Shown: positions 53,656-62,409 of the stretch, in pieces
Layout of the letters: each line of letters opens with the position of its first letter
How positions within the stretch are numbered: the stretch's first letter is position 1
Origin: Planctomycetota bacterium
GTDB taxonomy: Bacteria; Planctomycetota; SZUA-567; JAFGGJ01
NCBI GenBank assembly: GCA_016930595.1
Contig: JAFGGJ010000065.1
Coordinates: 1 to 64,000, forward strand
Direction: 5' to 3'
DNA length: 64,000 nucleotides
Position numbers and translations under genes: made by a program
The notes under the pieces: generated by a model
Databases searched by the model: none
What the model was told of the DNA's origin: nothing
Seen by the model: only the letters and a program-made list of their open reading frames with translations

Positions 53656-54729
53656 ATGGCCGGTTGTCGGTGGATATGCGTGGCTGTGGCGGCGGTGACG
53701 CTGAGCGCCGGGGCGGTACGGGCGCAGGAGCCAAGTGGTGAGGCCGGCGAGAGCAGGTTCGAGGTCGGGGGGGAGATGGAGCTGATAGCAAGATTTTTCC
53801 GGCAGCAAGACCAGGGGGGGGCGATAGACGAGCCCGTGGAGTGGTACCCGGAAGTGTGCCTGAAGCTGGACTTCCACGCGGCGTCGGACAGCCTGGGGCA
53901 CGTCAAGCTGGACCTGGAAGACACGACTCCCAGCGGGGACCTTATCGAAGAAGCTTACTGGAAGTTCAGTGACATAGGCGGGGGCCCGCTAAGCCTGCTG
54001 TTCGGCAAGCACGAGGTGAAGTACGGACAGGACATGAAAATCAAGGGGACGGACGGGCTGGTGCACGGAGGACCGACGGGCCTCGATACCACGAACATGA
54101 TAGGAGAGTTCCCCGGCGAAAAAGATAATATTATGGGCATCCAGGCAGGGATCCAGTGCGGCGAAACAACCACGATATACGCCACGACGTTCCAGAACGT
54201 GCTGGGGACGACGGGCGGCGAGCCGGATGACACGGGATTTTTCCAGTCATACGCCGTCAAGGCGGAAATGAAGTTGGGGGGGGCGGATGTCGAGATCAGC
54301 TACATCAATTGCCACGACGGGAGCGAAACACTGACCGAGAATGAGAGCGCTGTCAGCGTGGGGGCCTGCTATGAGACTGCCGGCGGCATCAAGCTGTTCG
54401 GGGAGTTCGTACTGGGGATGGATCGGGACTACAACCCGGACGTGTCGAGTAGGCTTTTCCAGGTGGGGGCGATGTGCCCGATACCCGGCGGGCCGTTCAG
54501 CGTCGGATTGATGTTTGAAAGCGGAGTTATAGACAACGATACCGCCGGCGCTGACTTCGCGGAAGAAAAATACACCGAAATGGCCGTATCGTTCATGGCC
54601 GACGTGAACGACAAGTGCTGCATCGTCCTGGAATATATGAGCCAGAAGGTCGAAGGATCGGGCGGCGTGGCGGGAGACGCCGATTCGACAGCGGGCATCG
54701 TGAGGCTTGGTTCGATCTGGAAGTTCTAA
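53656..54729 (+). CDS. Porin-like outer-membrane beta-barrel protein
   Basis: A 357-residue protein from ATG 53656 with AAAGGGG upstream and a signal peptide ending AGAVRAQ. The mature part alternates hydrophobic and polar residues in short strands (FEVGGEMELIARFF, LSLLFGKHEVKYGQ, VEISYINCHDG, YTEMAVSFMADVN) and ends in IWKF, a terminal aromatic typical of BAM-inserted barrels. It resembles carbohydrate-selective or general porins of Gram-negatives. Solute specificity unknown. Confidence 0.82.
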   Translation: MAGCRWICVAVAAVTLSAGAVRAQEPSGEAGESRFEVGGEMELIARFFRQQDQGGAIDEPVEWYPEVCLKLDFHAASDSLGHVKLDLEDTTPSGDLIEEAYWKFSDIGGGPLSLLFGKHEVKYGQDMKIKGTDGLVHGGPTGLDTTNMIGEFPGEKDNIMGIQAGIQCGETTTIYATTFQNVLGTTGGEPDDTGFFQSYAVKAEMKLGGADVEISYINCHDGSETLTENESAVSVGACYETAGGIKLFGEFVLGMDRDYNPDVSSRLFQVGAMCPIPGGPFSVGLMFESGVIDNDTAGADFAEEKYTEMAVSFMADVNDKCCIVLEYMSQKVEGSGGVAGDADSTAGIVRLGSIWKF

Positions 54730-54745
54730 GGGAGGCAGTTCGGAG

Positions 54746-55342
54746 CTACGCCGGGTCGCGCACGGGGAAACACGGCGCGAGGAGGTCCTGCCGATAATCG
54801 TCTAGCAGGCCGAGGGAGCGGAGGATGCCTTCCCAGCGGGCCCTGTGCGTGTCGTCGCGCATCGCGGGCCTGAAACCCAGGCGCAGGTAGGTCTTGAGAG
54901 CGGGGATGCGGAAGTCGTCGGTTTCAAGCACGGCGTCGGTGCGGTTTTCACGGACCATCTGCTGCAGGGCGGCGAGCGTAACGGCGGCACCAAGCCGCCT
55001 GCCGGCGTGGTCGGGATGCGTACCGACGTAGTGGATGTAGCCGGTGTCCGCTCCGTACTGCGGACGGTACCACGCCGAAGCGGTGGCCGCATGAGAGCCG
55101 CCGGGAGCGATGACGAACCAGACCCGCTCGGGCCGGAAAGCCGGGTCCTGCTGCATGGTCCTGTCAAAGGGTATCTGTCCCGGGGCTTTGCCGAAAGAGG
55201 CTTCGATGACGTCTTGCCAGCCGGCTTCGTCGCCGGCGCGGAAGGACCTGCAGGAATAGCCCGTGGGAAGTTCCGGGGGGGACAGGTTCTTGAGAGAAGG
55301 CAGGTGCATCAGGAGCTGGGTTGGGGAACTCTGTCCGGTCAT
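54746..55342 (-). CDS. GNAT-family N-acetyltransferase
   Basis: A 198-residue acetyltransferase with the acetyl-CoA loop YVGTHPDHAGRRLGAAVTLAAL (about 104-125, R-R-x-G-A) and the closing strand ALKTYLRLGFRPAMRDD typical of GNATs. The substrate is unknown. Convergent with the porin gene and separated by about 95 bases from the thiolase gene upstream in the same direction, so probably transcribed separately. Confidence 0.85.
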   Translation of the reverse strand: MTGQSSPTQLLMHLPSLKNLSPPELPTGYSCRSFRAGDEAGWQDVIEASFGKAPGQIPFDRTMQQDPAFRPERVWFVIAPGGSHAATASAWYRPQYGADTGYIHYVGTHPDHAGRRLGAAVTLAALQQMVRENRTDAVLETDDFRIPALKTYLRLGFRPAMRDDTHRARWEGILRSLGLLDDYRQDLLAPCFPVRDPA

Positions 55343-55437
55343 AATTCATCCGCCTTTGCACGAAGGGGCGCCTGCGGCGGTATTGTACAGCAGAAGGTAC
55401 AACTGCAAAAGGATGAACCGGAGAATCGGGCGGGGCG

Positions 55438-56670
55438 TCAGGCCGATTCGACGGCAGTAGCGAAAGCCCCGCCGGAAGCGAAACATATGGTCGCGAGACC
55501 TCGATGCAGGTCGTAGCGGCGCATCGCGTGCAACATGGTGACCATGATGCGAGCGCCCGCCGCTCCGAGCGGATGGCGCAGGGCAACCGCTCCGCCGTGG
55601 ACATTCTGTTTCTCAATGGGGATTTCTTCGCGGAAGAGCGGTATCTGCAGGCCGAATGACTCGTTGCCTTCGAAGATGTCGAATTCGCCGCCGAGCGCAT
55701 CCATGAGCATGCGGGCTGCCGCGACCGGGGCGGCGATGAAGTCCTGCGGGGCAACATCCACGCGGGAGAAACCCGTCACCCGCGCGACGGGCTGGAGGCC
55801 CAGCTCGCGGGCCCGGTCGGCGCCGGCAAGGAGAAGGGCCGCGGCACCGTCGCCCAGGGACGGGGCGTTGTAGGATGAGCAGGGCGAGGCGGACTTGGCG
55901 CGCAGGGTCTGCTGGAGTTCCGGGGAAGCAATTTCATCGCGCGGAATACCGTCCACGGGAACGGTTTCATCGTCGAAGAAACCCCTGTCGCGGGCGTTCT
56001 CGGCCGCGGCGTAGCTGGCGGCGGCGTATTCATCCACAAAGGCAGCGTCCCAACCGCGTGACGCGGCGTACTTTTCGGCGTAGTCCTTCATGGACACGCC
56101 TTCGTTGAAGGGGCAGGCGAGAGCTTCGAAAGTGTTGGATTCTTTAAAGCCCGCCACGCGCAGGGACCGTACGGTCTGCCTGTAATCGTCGACCGTGGCG
56201 TCGGGCCCCGGGAAAGCGGGCGTGAAGGAATAGCCGCGGATCTCGCCCCGGACGCGGTTGCCTTTTTTATCGACGGGCCCGAAGAGAAACGGTGCGTGCG
56301 TGCGGGATTCCATGCCGCCGGCCACAACGACGGAGGCGGTGCCGGAAAGTATGGCGCGGCAGGCTTCGATAACAGCGGCCATGCCGCCGGAGCAGACGGT
56401 GTTGACCGTGGTGCAGTGGACGGCGTCCCGGAGGCCGGCGCCGCGGGAGGCCTGCTTGGCGGGATTCTGGCCGAGGCCCGCGCCGACAACGTTACCCATG
56501 AAGACTTCGTCCACGGCGCCGGGGTCGATGCCGGAGCGTTCGACGGCGGCTTTTACGGCAAAGGCGCCCAGGGCCGTTGCCGTGTGGCCGGCCAGGATGC
56601 CGTCGAGGGTGCCGATGGGGGTGCGTGCGGCGGAAGCGACGATTACTTCACCGTCAAGTGTGCGGAGCAT
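55438..56670 (-). CDS. Thiolase-family acyl-CoA acyltransferase
   Basis: A 410-residue thiolase. The nucleophile is C93 in NTVCSGGM, the catalytic histidine is H366 in ALRHPLGAAGAR, and the second cysteine is C396 in ICFASGG. Small departures from consensus (AL-R-HPLG for AL-G-HPLG; CFASGG for CxGGG; NESFGLQ for NEAFA) suggest a divergent specificity. It condenses or cleaves acyl-CoA with acetyl-CoA. Third gene of a minus-strand operon after the mannitol-dehydrogenase-like and fused E1 genes, 32 bases from the latter. Confidence 0.9.
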   Translation of the reverse strand: MLRTLDGEVIVASAARTPIGTLDGILAGHTATALGAFAVKAAVERSGIDPGAVDEVFMGNVVGAGLGQNPAKQASRGAGLRDAVHCTTVNTVCSGGMAAVIEACRAILSGTASVVVAGGMESRTHAPFLFGPVDKKGNRVRGEIRGYSFTPAFPGPDATVDDYRQTVRSLRVAGFKESNTFEALACPFNEGVSMKDYAEKYAASRGWDAAFVDEYAAASYAAAENARDRGFFDDETVPVDGIPRDEIASPELQQTLRAKSASPCSSYNAPSLGDGAAALLLAGADRARELGLQPVARVTGFSRVDVAPQDFIAAPVAAARMLMDALGGEFDIFEGNESFGLQIPLFREEIPIEKQNVHGGAVALRHPLGAAGARIMVTMLHAMRRYDLHRGLATICFASGGAFATAVESA

Positions 56671-56702
56671 ACCGGGTTCCTTCCAAGCGGCCGTGCACGG
56701 GG

Positions 56703-58853
56703 TCAGCTCTTGTCCGCGACGCGCGTAACGGCTTCTTCGATGCGCCTGGCGCTGGGGATGAAGACGTCTTCCAGGTTGGAGGCCATGGGAACGACGCCGT
56801 CGGGAGCGGTGACGGTTTCGAAACGGAAGGGGCCGAGAGCCGCCGCGAGTTTCGAGACGAGGGTATGGACGATGTTACCCGTATCGGTGCCCTGGCTGAC
56901 GGCGACGAGACGGCCGGTCTTCTTCACGGATCCGGCGACGGTGTCGACATCCAGCGGAGATATCGTGCGGGGATCGATGACTTCGCAGGAGATGCCTTTC
57001 CGTTCGAGCCGCCGGGAAGCATTATAGGCGTTGTGGAGCATCCTCGAATACGCCCAGACGGTGACGTCGGAACCTTCGCGCACGACGGACGCTTTCCCAA
57101 ACGGAATACGGTAGAGCTCTTCAGGCACTTCGGCCCCGATGGTGGAAGTACCGTACAGGAGCTGGTGTTCGAAGAAAAGGACCGGGTCGTCCATGTAGAC
57201 GGCTTCGACGAGCAGGCCCTTGGCGTCGAAGGGCGTGGACGGCACGGCGATACGGATCCCGGGCAGGTTGGCGTACTTGGAGACGAGTTCCTGGCCGTGC
57301 TGGCACGAATAACCCTTACCGCCGCCGATGGTGGTCCGTATGACGAAACGCGGAAAGGCTTTGCCGCCGTACATGTAGCGCGCCTTGGCGGTCTGGTTCT
57401 GGATCTGGTCTTCGGCCTGAGCGAGAAAGTCGTTATACATGATTTCGACGACGGGGCGGAGGTGTCCGGTCATGCCCGCGCCGAGGCCGAAGCCGACGAT
57501 GGCGTTCTCGGATATGGGGGCGTTCCAGATCTTCCCTGAACCGAACCTCTCAAAAAGACCCTTCGTCGCGCCGAAGGCCCCTCCGTACGCGCCGACGTCT
57601 TCGCCGAAGACGACCACGCGTTCATCACGTTCAAAGAGAGCCGCGATGGTTTCGATGATGGCCGAGCGGACGTCAATCTTGCGGTCCGTGCCGGCCGGAG
57701 CTGTTTCCATGACGGGGATATCGTTCGCGGCGGGGTCGAGCGTGCCGGAATAGACGTCGTCCACGAGGGTCTTGACGTCGGGGAGAGGTTCGGCCCAGGC
57801 GTATTCGACGGCGTCGTCGATGACGGCCTGGACTTCGGCGTGGAGGGCTTCGACCTGCGGAGGGGTCAGGACACCGGCGTCGAGGAGTTTCTTTTCATAG
57901 GACGCGACGGCGTCGCGTGACATCCATTCGGCTTCTTCCTCTTCGGTCCTGTAGGAGCGGCAGTCGTCGGAGAGGGAATGCCCCTTGTAGCGGATGGTCT
58001 TGAAGACGTAGAGAAGCGGGCCGCCGCTGGAGCGGAGTATGGCGGCCGCTCTGCGAAAGGCGTCGAGGCAGGCGAGGACGTCCATGCCGTCGACGACTTC
58101 GCCCGGAATACCGTAGGCCCAGGCCCTGACGGCCAACTCGTCGACGTTGGTAACTTCATCGACGCGTCCGGTCATGCCGGCGCCGTTGTCTTCTATGGCG
58201 TACAGCACGGGGACATGGAGCTGGGAGGCCATGTTGAGCGATTCGTGAAAGCTGCCGGTGTTCATGGAGCCGTCGCCGGCAAAGGCGAAGACGATCTGCC
58301 CCGAGCCTGCGCGTGAGGCGGCCAGGCCCGCGCCGCCGGCAATGGGGTACCCGCCGCCGACGACGCCGTTGGCGCCGAGGTGGTTTTTTTCGAATTCGGC
58401 GATATGCATGGATCCGCCCTTGCCGCGGCAGATGCCGGACGCCTTGCCGAACATCTCCGCCATCATAGCCCGCACGTTCGTCCCCTTGGCAATGGAATGG
58501 CCGTGGCCGCGGTGGTTGGAAGTGATAAAGTCGGAGTCTTGGAGAACAAGGGCGATGGGGGCTTCGCAGGCTTCCTGTCCGACACAGAGATGGCTGGCGC
58601 CCTGGTACTTGATTTCGGGGTTCCTGTATTCACCTGCCTTGATTGCCACGATGGTCATTTCGAAACGTCGGATGGTGATCATCGTGCGCAGCAGGCCAAC
58701 GGCGTCGTCAGAGGAAAGGTCGCCGGAGCGGAGCATTTCCGGGAGCGAGCCGTTGAAGGTGAATTTGGGGATCGGCGGGGCGGAGATCATCCCCGGCGTA
58801 TTGTCGAAGCGCCGTAGCGGAGAGCGGCAATTACCGGCCGTGTTGTCAGTCAT
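56703..58853 (-). CDS. Fused alpha-beta E1 component of a 2-oxoacid dehydrogenase-type complex
   Basis: A 716-residue fusion of E1-alpha (about 40-365) and E1-beta (about 390-716). The thiamine diphosphate motif is G193-D-G through N223 (FAGDGSMNTGSFHESLNMA, EDNG). The beta half starts DVRSAIIETIAALFERDERV with FGEDVGAYGG. It would decarboxylate a 2-oxoacid, or cleave an acetoin-like compound, and acylate a lipoyl domain. Usual E1 subunits are separate in bacteria. The start has GGAGG and overlaps the upstream stop as ATGA. A free lipoyl domain is encoded divergently at 60272; no E2 core or E3 is visible. Confidence 0.92.
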   Translation of the reverse strand: MTDNTAGNCRSPLRRFDNTPGMISAPPIPKFTFNGSLPEMLRSGDLSSDDAVGLLRTMITIRRFEMTIVAIKAGEYRNPEIKYQGASHLCVGQEACEAPIALVLQDSDFITSNHRGHGHSIAKGTNVRAMMAEMFGKASGICRGKGGSMHIAEFEKNHLGANGVVGGGYPIAGGAGLAASRAGSGQIVFAFAGDGSMNTGSFHESLNMASQLHVPVLYAIEDNGAGMTGRVDEVTNVDELAVRAWAYGIPGEVVDGMDVLACLDAFRRAAAILRSSGGPLLYVFKTIRYKGHSLSDDCRSYRTEEEEAEWMSRDAVASYEKKLLDAGVLTPPQVEALHAEVQAVIDDAVEYAWAEPLPDVKTLVDDVYSGTLDPAANDIPVMETAPAGTDRKIDVRSAIIETIAALFERDERVVVFGEDVGAYGGAFGATKGLFERFGSGKIWNAPISENAIVGFGLGAGMTGHLRPVVEIMYNDFLAQAEDQIQNQTAKARYMYGGKAFPRFVIRTTIGGGKGYSCQHGQELVSKYANLPGIRIAVPSTPFDAKGLLVEAVYMDDPVLFFEHQLLYGTSTIGAEVPEELYRIPFGKASVVREGSDVTVWAYSRMLHNAYNASRRLERKGISCEVIDPRTISPLDVDTVAGSVKKTGRLVAVSQGTDTGNIVHTLVSKLAAALGPFRFETVTAPDGVVPMASNLEDVFIPSARRIEEAVTRVADKS

Positions 58854-60031
58854 GATATACCTCCAAGTTCCCGGTAGACGTCCATTATTCTACGGCAGAT
58901 TTCCGCGTCCGCACGGTCAACATCCATCCGTGCGAATTTGCAAAGTGCGGCGGCGGGCCCGTTTTCGGCGATAAAGTCGACAAAAGAAGCATCCTGGGGA
59001 AAGAGACGGCCGTCCTCGCCGGGCTTGCGGAAGAGAAGCGCCGCTGCAACCGCCCTGACGGTCCACGCCGGGTCCACGCCTGCGGCCAACTGCATCCTGA
59101 GGGAACCGATGAGGCGGTCGTCGGGCCTGAGCTTGCGGGGCAGGTCGCGCCCGACTCTGAAGACGGTGTCGCCCAAGGCGCGGTTGCGGAAACGTTTGAG
59201 CAGATCTTCAATGTGCGCGAGCATTTCGCCGCGTGACCATTCTCCGGGATACCTGGAGAGAAGGCCGTTCCCGGATTCGTTCATCGAGCCCCTGGCGGCG
59301 TCGCGGGCGTCGGGTATTTCCATGGATTCCCAAATGGCGTCGGCGCCGTGAAGGGCCCCGAAATAGGCGCAGGCCGCGTGCCCCAGGTTGTGCACGTAGA
59401 GCTTGCGGTCGACGTAGGCGGAGAAGTTGGACTTGGTGACAAGGCCGTCCACGTCGGGGATGGGCGTGATGAAGGCTTCGCGGTCCGCTATAATCCGGTT
59501 GTAGGCTTCGGCCCAGACGAGCGTCGGGTCCGCTTCTCTGACATCGGCGGGCATGATGGGGACCATCTTGCCGATACTGGTCTCGACGAGGCCGACGGGC
59601 CAGTCGGCCGAAGCATCCCACGCGGGGGATTTCCGGAGACAGGCGCGGAACAGAGAAGCCGCTCCGCGCTGGTTTTCACAGAGCAGCAGGTCGATGGGCC
59701 TGCCGTTTCTCAGCCTGAGACCTTCGGCGAAGAGATCCGCCACGGCTTCGAGGGCGCGCGGCCCGACGGCGGTTCCAGCGAAATCGGCGTCCGCCACGGA
59801 ACGGGCCACGGCCTGCCTGTCCCACGCGCCGACGGCGCGTACACCGGAGACGACGATTTCTTCGGGGCATTCGTCCTTTACGACGATCCGGTAGCTTCCG
59901 GCGGTGTTCAGAGCGTCGACAAGCCGGCGGTCCAAGTCAACGAAGATCACGTTATAACCGGCGCGGCTCATGAGCGCCCCGGCCAGCGACCGGCCTATAT
60001 TGCCAGCTCCAAACTGTACGAAATCAGCCAC
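58850..60031 (-). CDS. Mannitol dehydrogenase-family protein (MtlD-like)
   Basis: A 393-residue NAD-dependent polyol dehydrogenase of the long-chain mannitol/MtlD type, starting at GTG 60031 with AAAGG upstream. The nucleotide motif is FVQFGAGNIGRSLAGALMSRAGY. The catalytic K-x(4)-N-x2-H region is DRKLYVHNLGHAACAYFG (K, N and H present). Other blocks are CENQRGAA and VETSIGKMVPIMP. It likely interconverts mannitol-1-phosphate or another hexitol phosphate with the keto sugar phosphate. First gene of the minus-strand operon with the E1 fusion and thiolase. Confidence 0.88.
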   Translation of the reverse strand: MADFVQFGAGNIGRSLAGALMSRAGYNVIFVDLDRRLVDALNTAGSYRIVVKDECPEEIVVSGVRAVGAWDRQAVARSVADADFAGTAVGPRALEAVADLFAEGLRLRNGRPIDLLLCENQRGAASLFRACLRKSPAWDASADWPVGLVETSIGKMVPIMPADVREADPTLVWAEAYNRIIADREAFITPIPDVDGLVTKSNFSAYVDRKLYVHNLGHAACAYFGALHGADAIWESMEIPDARDAARGSMNESGNGLLSRYPGEWSRGEMLAHIEDLLKRFRNRALGDTVFRVGRDLPRKLRPDDRLIGSLRMQLAAGVDPAWTVRAVAAALLFRKPGEDGRLFPQDASFVDFIAENGPAAALCKFARMDVDRADAEICRRIMDVYRELGGIS

Positions 60032-60225
60032 CTGGCGCCTTTCCGGGTCGAAGCATCCGGGCATGAACGATACCGTGGCGAAACACCGCCCGCACAACGC
60101 ACCCGTGCCCGCCGCGGCAGGCCGCGGCGAGTTGCGCGGAGGGGAACCCGTTTTACATCGGCCGAGGCCGGGAGTCAAGGTTAGAAAGGGGCGCCGGGCG
60201 TATGGGACGGCGGACTGCGGGAGCT

Positions 60226-60234
60226 TGATATAAT
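60226..60234 (+). promoter_or_regulatory. Extended -10 promoter of the lipoyl-protein operon
   Basis: TGATATAAT, an extended -10 element (TG-N-TATAAT), lies about 38 bases before ATG 60272. The -35 region is weak, as is common with extended -10 promoters. Confidence 0.6.
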
Positions 60235-60271
60235 GGACGCGCGCGCTAGACTGTGGTCCGAGGAGGCTGAC

Positions 60272-60496
60272 ATGGAAGTGAAGATTTCGGGGCTCGAAGC
60301 GGACGCCGAAGCCAAGGTGTCGTTCTGGTATTACGACGAGGGCGAGCAGGTCGAAGAGGGAGAAGACCTGGTGGAAATGGCCACGGACAAGGCGGTTTTC
60401 AACGTGCCCGCGCCGTCATCCGGCAAGCTTGTGAAGATCATGGTCCAGGAAGGCGACACGGCGAAAAACGACGACGTGGTCGCCGTCATCGAGTAA
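60272..60496 (+). CDS. Stand-alone lipoyl (biotinyl/lipoyl attachment) domain protein
   Basis: A 74-residue protein that is almost exactly one lipoyl domain, with the modified lysine in EMATDKAVFNVPAP. ATG 60272 follows GAGGAGG. It lacks the subunit-binding and acyltransferase domains of E2. It sits divergent from the E1 fusion operon and begins a plus-strand group with an isomerase, SDR and MDR dehydrogenase. It may act as a free swinging-arm carrier for the fused E1, analogous in size to GcvH-like carriers; that pairing is inferred from position. Confidence 0.88.
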   Translation: MEVKISGLEADAEAKVSFWYYDEGEQVEEGEDLVEMATDKAVFNVPAPSSGKLVKIMVQEGDTAKNDDVVAVIE

Positions 60497-60605
60497 CGCG
60501 GGAAACCGGCGGCGGGCCCGCATGCGGCCGACGCGGCCGCGCCCGGTGCCGGATGGCCGCGGTCCCGAAACGATCCTGCAGGGGCCGGGCCGCAAGGAGC
60601 AGGCC

Positions 60606-61592
60606 ATAACGACGTTTCAACTCATAGCAAACAACGGGTTCACCACGGAAGACTATCCCCAGCCCGGAATCTGGGCGGACGTCATCAGGCGCATGGGGCT
60701 GCGACAGTTCGAGTATTTCGCCGACCACATGGAGCCGGTGATCTTCCGGGAGGTCGTCCGCGGGCAGAGCCGCTTTTTCCAGGCGACGCTCGACGCGATG
60801 CGGGAGCGGGGCCTGCAGGCCTGGTCGGCGGCGACGGCGCGGGTTTCCTACCTGCTGAACCTGCTGAGCCATCCTTACGACGACATGCGGGCGGCAGCGC
60901 GGGAATGGCTGCACGCCTTCATCGACCTGGCCGTGGCGCTCCAGGCGCCGTACATCAGCGGGCACTACGACTGCATTTCGCGACCGCAGACGGCCGAACT
61001 GGACAGGTGGATGGACAACGCCTGCGATGAGATCGTCCTGGCGTCCGAATACGCCGCCGCAAAAGGTCTTAAAGCCATTTTTCTCGAGCAGATGCACCGG
61101 CCGCAGCTCCAGCCCAACACTATCGAGCGGGCGCATTACATGCTGGACAGAATCAACCGCTCAAGCGCCGTCCCGGTCCACATGCACCTGGACACGGGAC
61201 ACATGGCGCACGTCAAGGGGGACCCCGCGCACACGGATACGGACAAGGACCCCATCAACTGGTTCGGCACCCCGTGGGGCGCCAACGAAATCCTCCTGGT
61301 CCATGCACAGCAGACCGACGACCTCGCCAGCAGGCACTGGCCGTTCACGGTGGAATGCAACGGGAGGGGGATCATCGACGCCGGGGAGATAATCCGTGCG
61401 ATCGAGAAGTCGGGAGTGAAGCGAGCGGTGATCGCGCTGGAAGTGCTCTTCCCACGGGGCAGCGATATAGAGGAAATTGAAGGCCCGCTGGTCGAATCCG
61501 CGGAGTACTGGCGGAAAGCCCTGGGCGAAGCGGGGTATTCTCCGTGGAACGACGTGTTCAGTAAGGAGCCGATAGCCAATGACGCCGAATGA
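60606..61592 (+). CDS. TIM-barrel sugar (phosphate) isomerase/epimerase-like protein
   Basis: About 328 residues of xylose isomerase-like TIM barrel. Metal-ligand-like residues appear in order: E in KAIFLEQMHRP, D and H in HMHLDTGHMAH, H in ILLVHAQQTDD, and E in AVIALEVLFPRG. An ideal AAGGAG (60594-60599) lies six bases before ATA 60606, whereas ATG 60522 lacks a site and adds 28 residues that look non-coding. I therefore propose the rare ATA start or an unrecognised upstream start. It precedes the SDR gene with a 14-base overlap. Likely acts on a ketose or tetrulose (phosphate). Confidence 0.8.
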   Translation: MTTFQLIANNGFTTEDYPQPGIWADVIRRMGLRQFEYFADHMEPVIFREVVRGQSRFFQATLDAMRERGLQAWSAATARVSYLLNLLSHPYDDMRAAAREWLHAFIDLAVALQAPYISGHYDCISRPQTAELDRWMDNACDEIVLASEYAAAKGLKAIFLEQMHRPQLQPNTIERAHYMLDRINRSSAVPVHMHLDTGHMAHVKGDPAHTDTDKDPINWFGTPWGANEILLVHAQQTDDLASRHWPFTVECNGRGIIDAGEIIRAIEKSGVKRAVIALEVLFPRGSDIEEIEGPLVESAEYWRKALGEAGYSPWNDVFSKEPIANDAE

Positions 61593-62394
61593 ATGCAGGC
61601 TGCTGAATGACAGGACGGCGGTCGTGACGGGGGCGGGCAGCGGCCTGGGCCGCGGCATCGCCATGGGGTACCTGCGGGCCGGAGCCCGGGTTGCGCTGCT
61701 GGACGTAAGCGGAAAACGGCTGGAAGAAGCCGTTGCTGAGGCACACGGTATCGCCGAGCCTGAACGCGCCGTGGGCATCCTGACTGACGTGACGGATGCG
61801 GGAGCGGTCGAAGAGGCTTTTCGCAGGGTGGCCGAGTCTCTCGGGGCAGTAGACATCCTGGTGAACGCGGCGAGCATTGCGCCGAGCCGGCCGCTGGTCG
61901 AATATGATCTTGCCGAATGGCGCAGGACGCTGGAGCTGAACCTGACGGGGTATTTCATCTGCGCGCGGGAAGCCGCCCGGCTCATGATCCGCCAGGGTAC
62001 CGGCGGCTGCATAATAAACCTGAGCTCCAAGACGGGACTTGAGGCGTCGAGGAACAACTCCGCGTACAACGCCACCAAGGCTGCCGAGATCCACCTCGCC
62101 CGGGGCTGGGCACTGGAACTGGGCGAGCACAACATTCGAGTCAACAGCATTGCCCCGGGGAACGTCTTCGAAGGCTCCATGATCTGGAACGAAGATTACA
62201 TTAAAGCCTGCGCGGAGAAACGCGGCATAAAGCCCGAAGAAGTAATCCCGTACTACGTGGGCCTTACGGCGCTCAGGCGGGAAATTAAACCCCGGGACGT
62301 CGCCGACGCCGCCGTTTTTCTGGCCAGCGAAATGGCGTCGATGATCACCGGGCAGGTAATCGTGCCGGACGGCGGCCAGGTTTTCGTCAGGTAG
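61579..62394 (+). CDS. Short-chain dehydrogenase/reductase (sorbitol-6-phosphate dehydrogenase-like)
   Basis: A 271-residue classical SDR: TGAGSGLGRG (about 16-25), NAAS (about 97-100), catalytic serine in INLSSKTG, Y-x3-K in AYNATKAAE, and PGNVFEGSMI after the active site. It ends with the usual ITGQVIVPDGGQV. Start ATG 61579 has AAGGAG upstream and overlaps the isomerase gene. In context with the MDR and mannitol-type dehydrogenases it probably oxidises a polyol (phosphate) to a ketose (phosphate). Confidence 0.93.
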   Translation: MTPNECRLLNDRTAVVTGAGSGLGRGIAMGYLRAGARVALLDVSGKRLEEAVAEAHGIAEPERAVGILTDVTDAGAVEEAFRRVAESLGAVDILVNAASIAPSRPLVEYDLAEWRRTLELNLTGYFICAREAARLMIRQGTGGCIINLSSKTGLEASRNNSAYNATKAAEIHLARGWALELGEHNIRVNSIAPGNVFEGSMIWNEDYIKACAEKRGIKPEEVIPYYVGLTALRREIKPRDVADAAVFLASEMASMITGQVIVPDGGQVFVR

Positions 62395-62409
62395 CGGATG
62401 GAGAAATTC

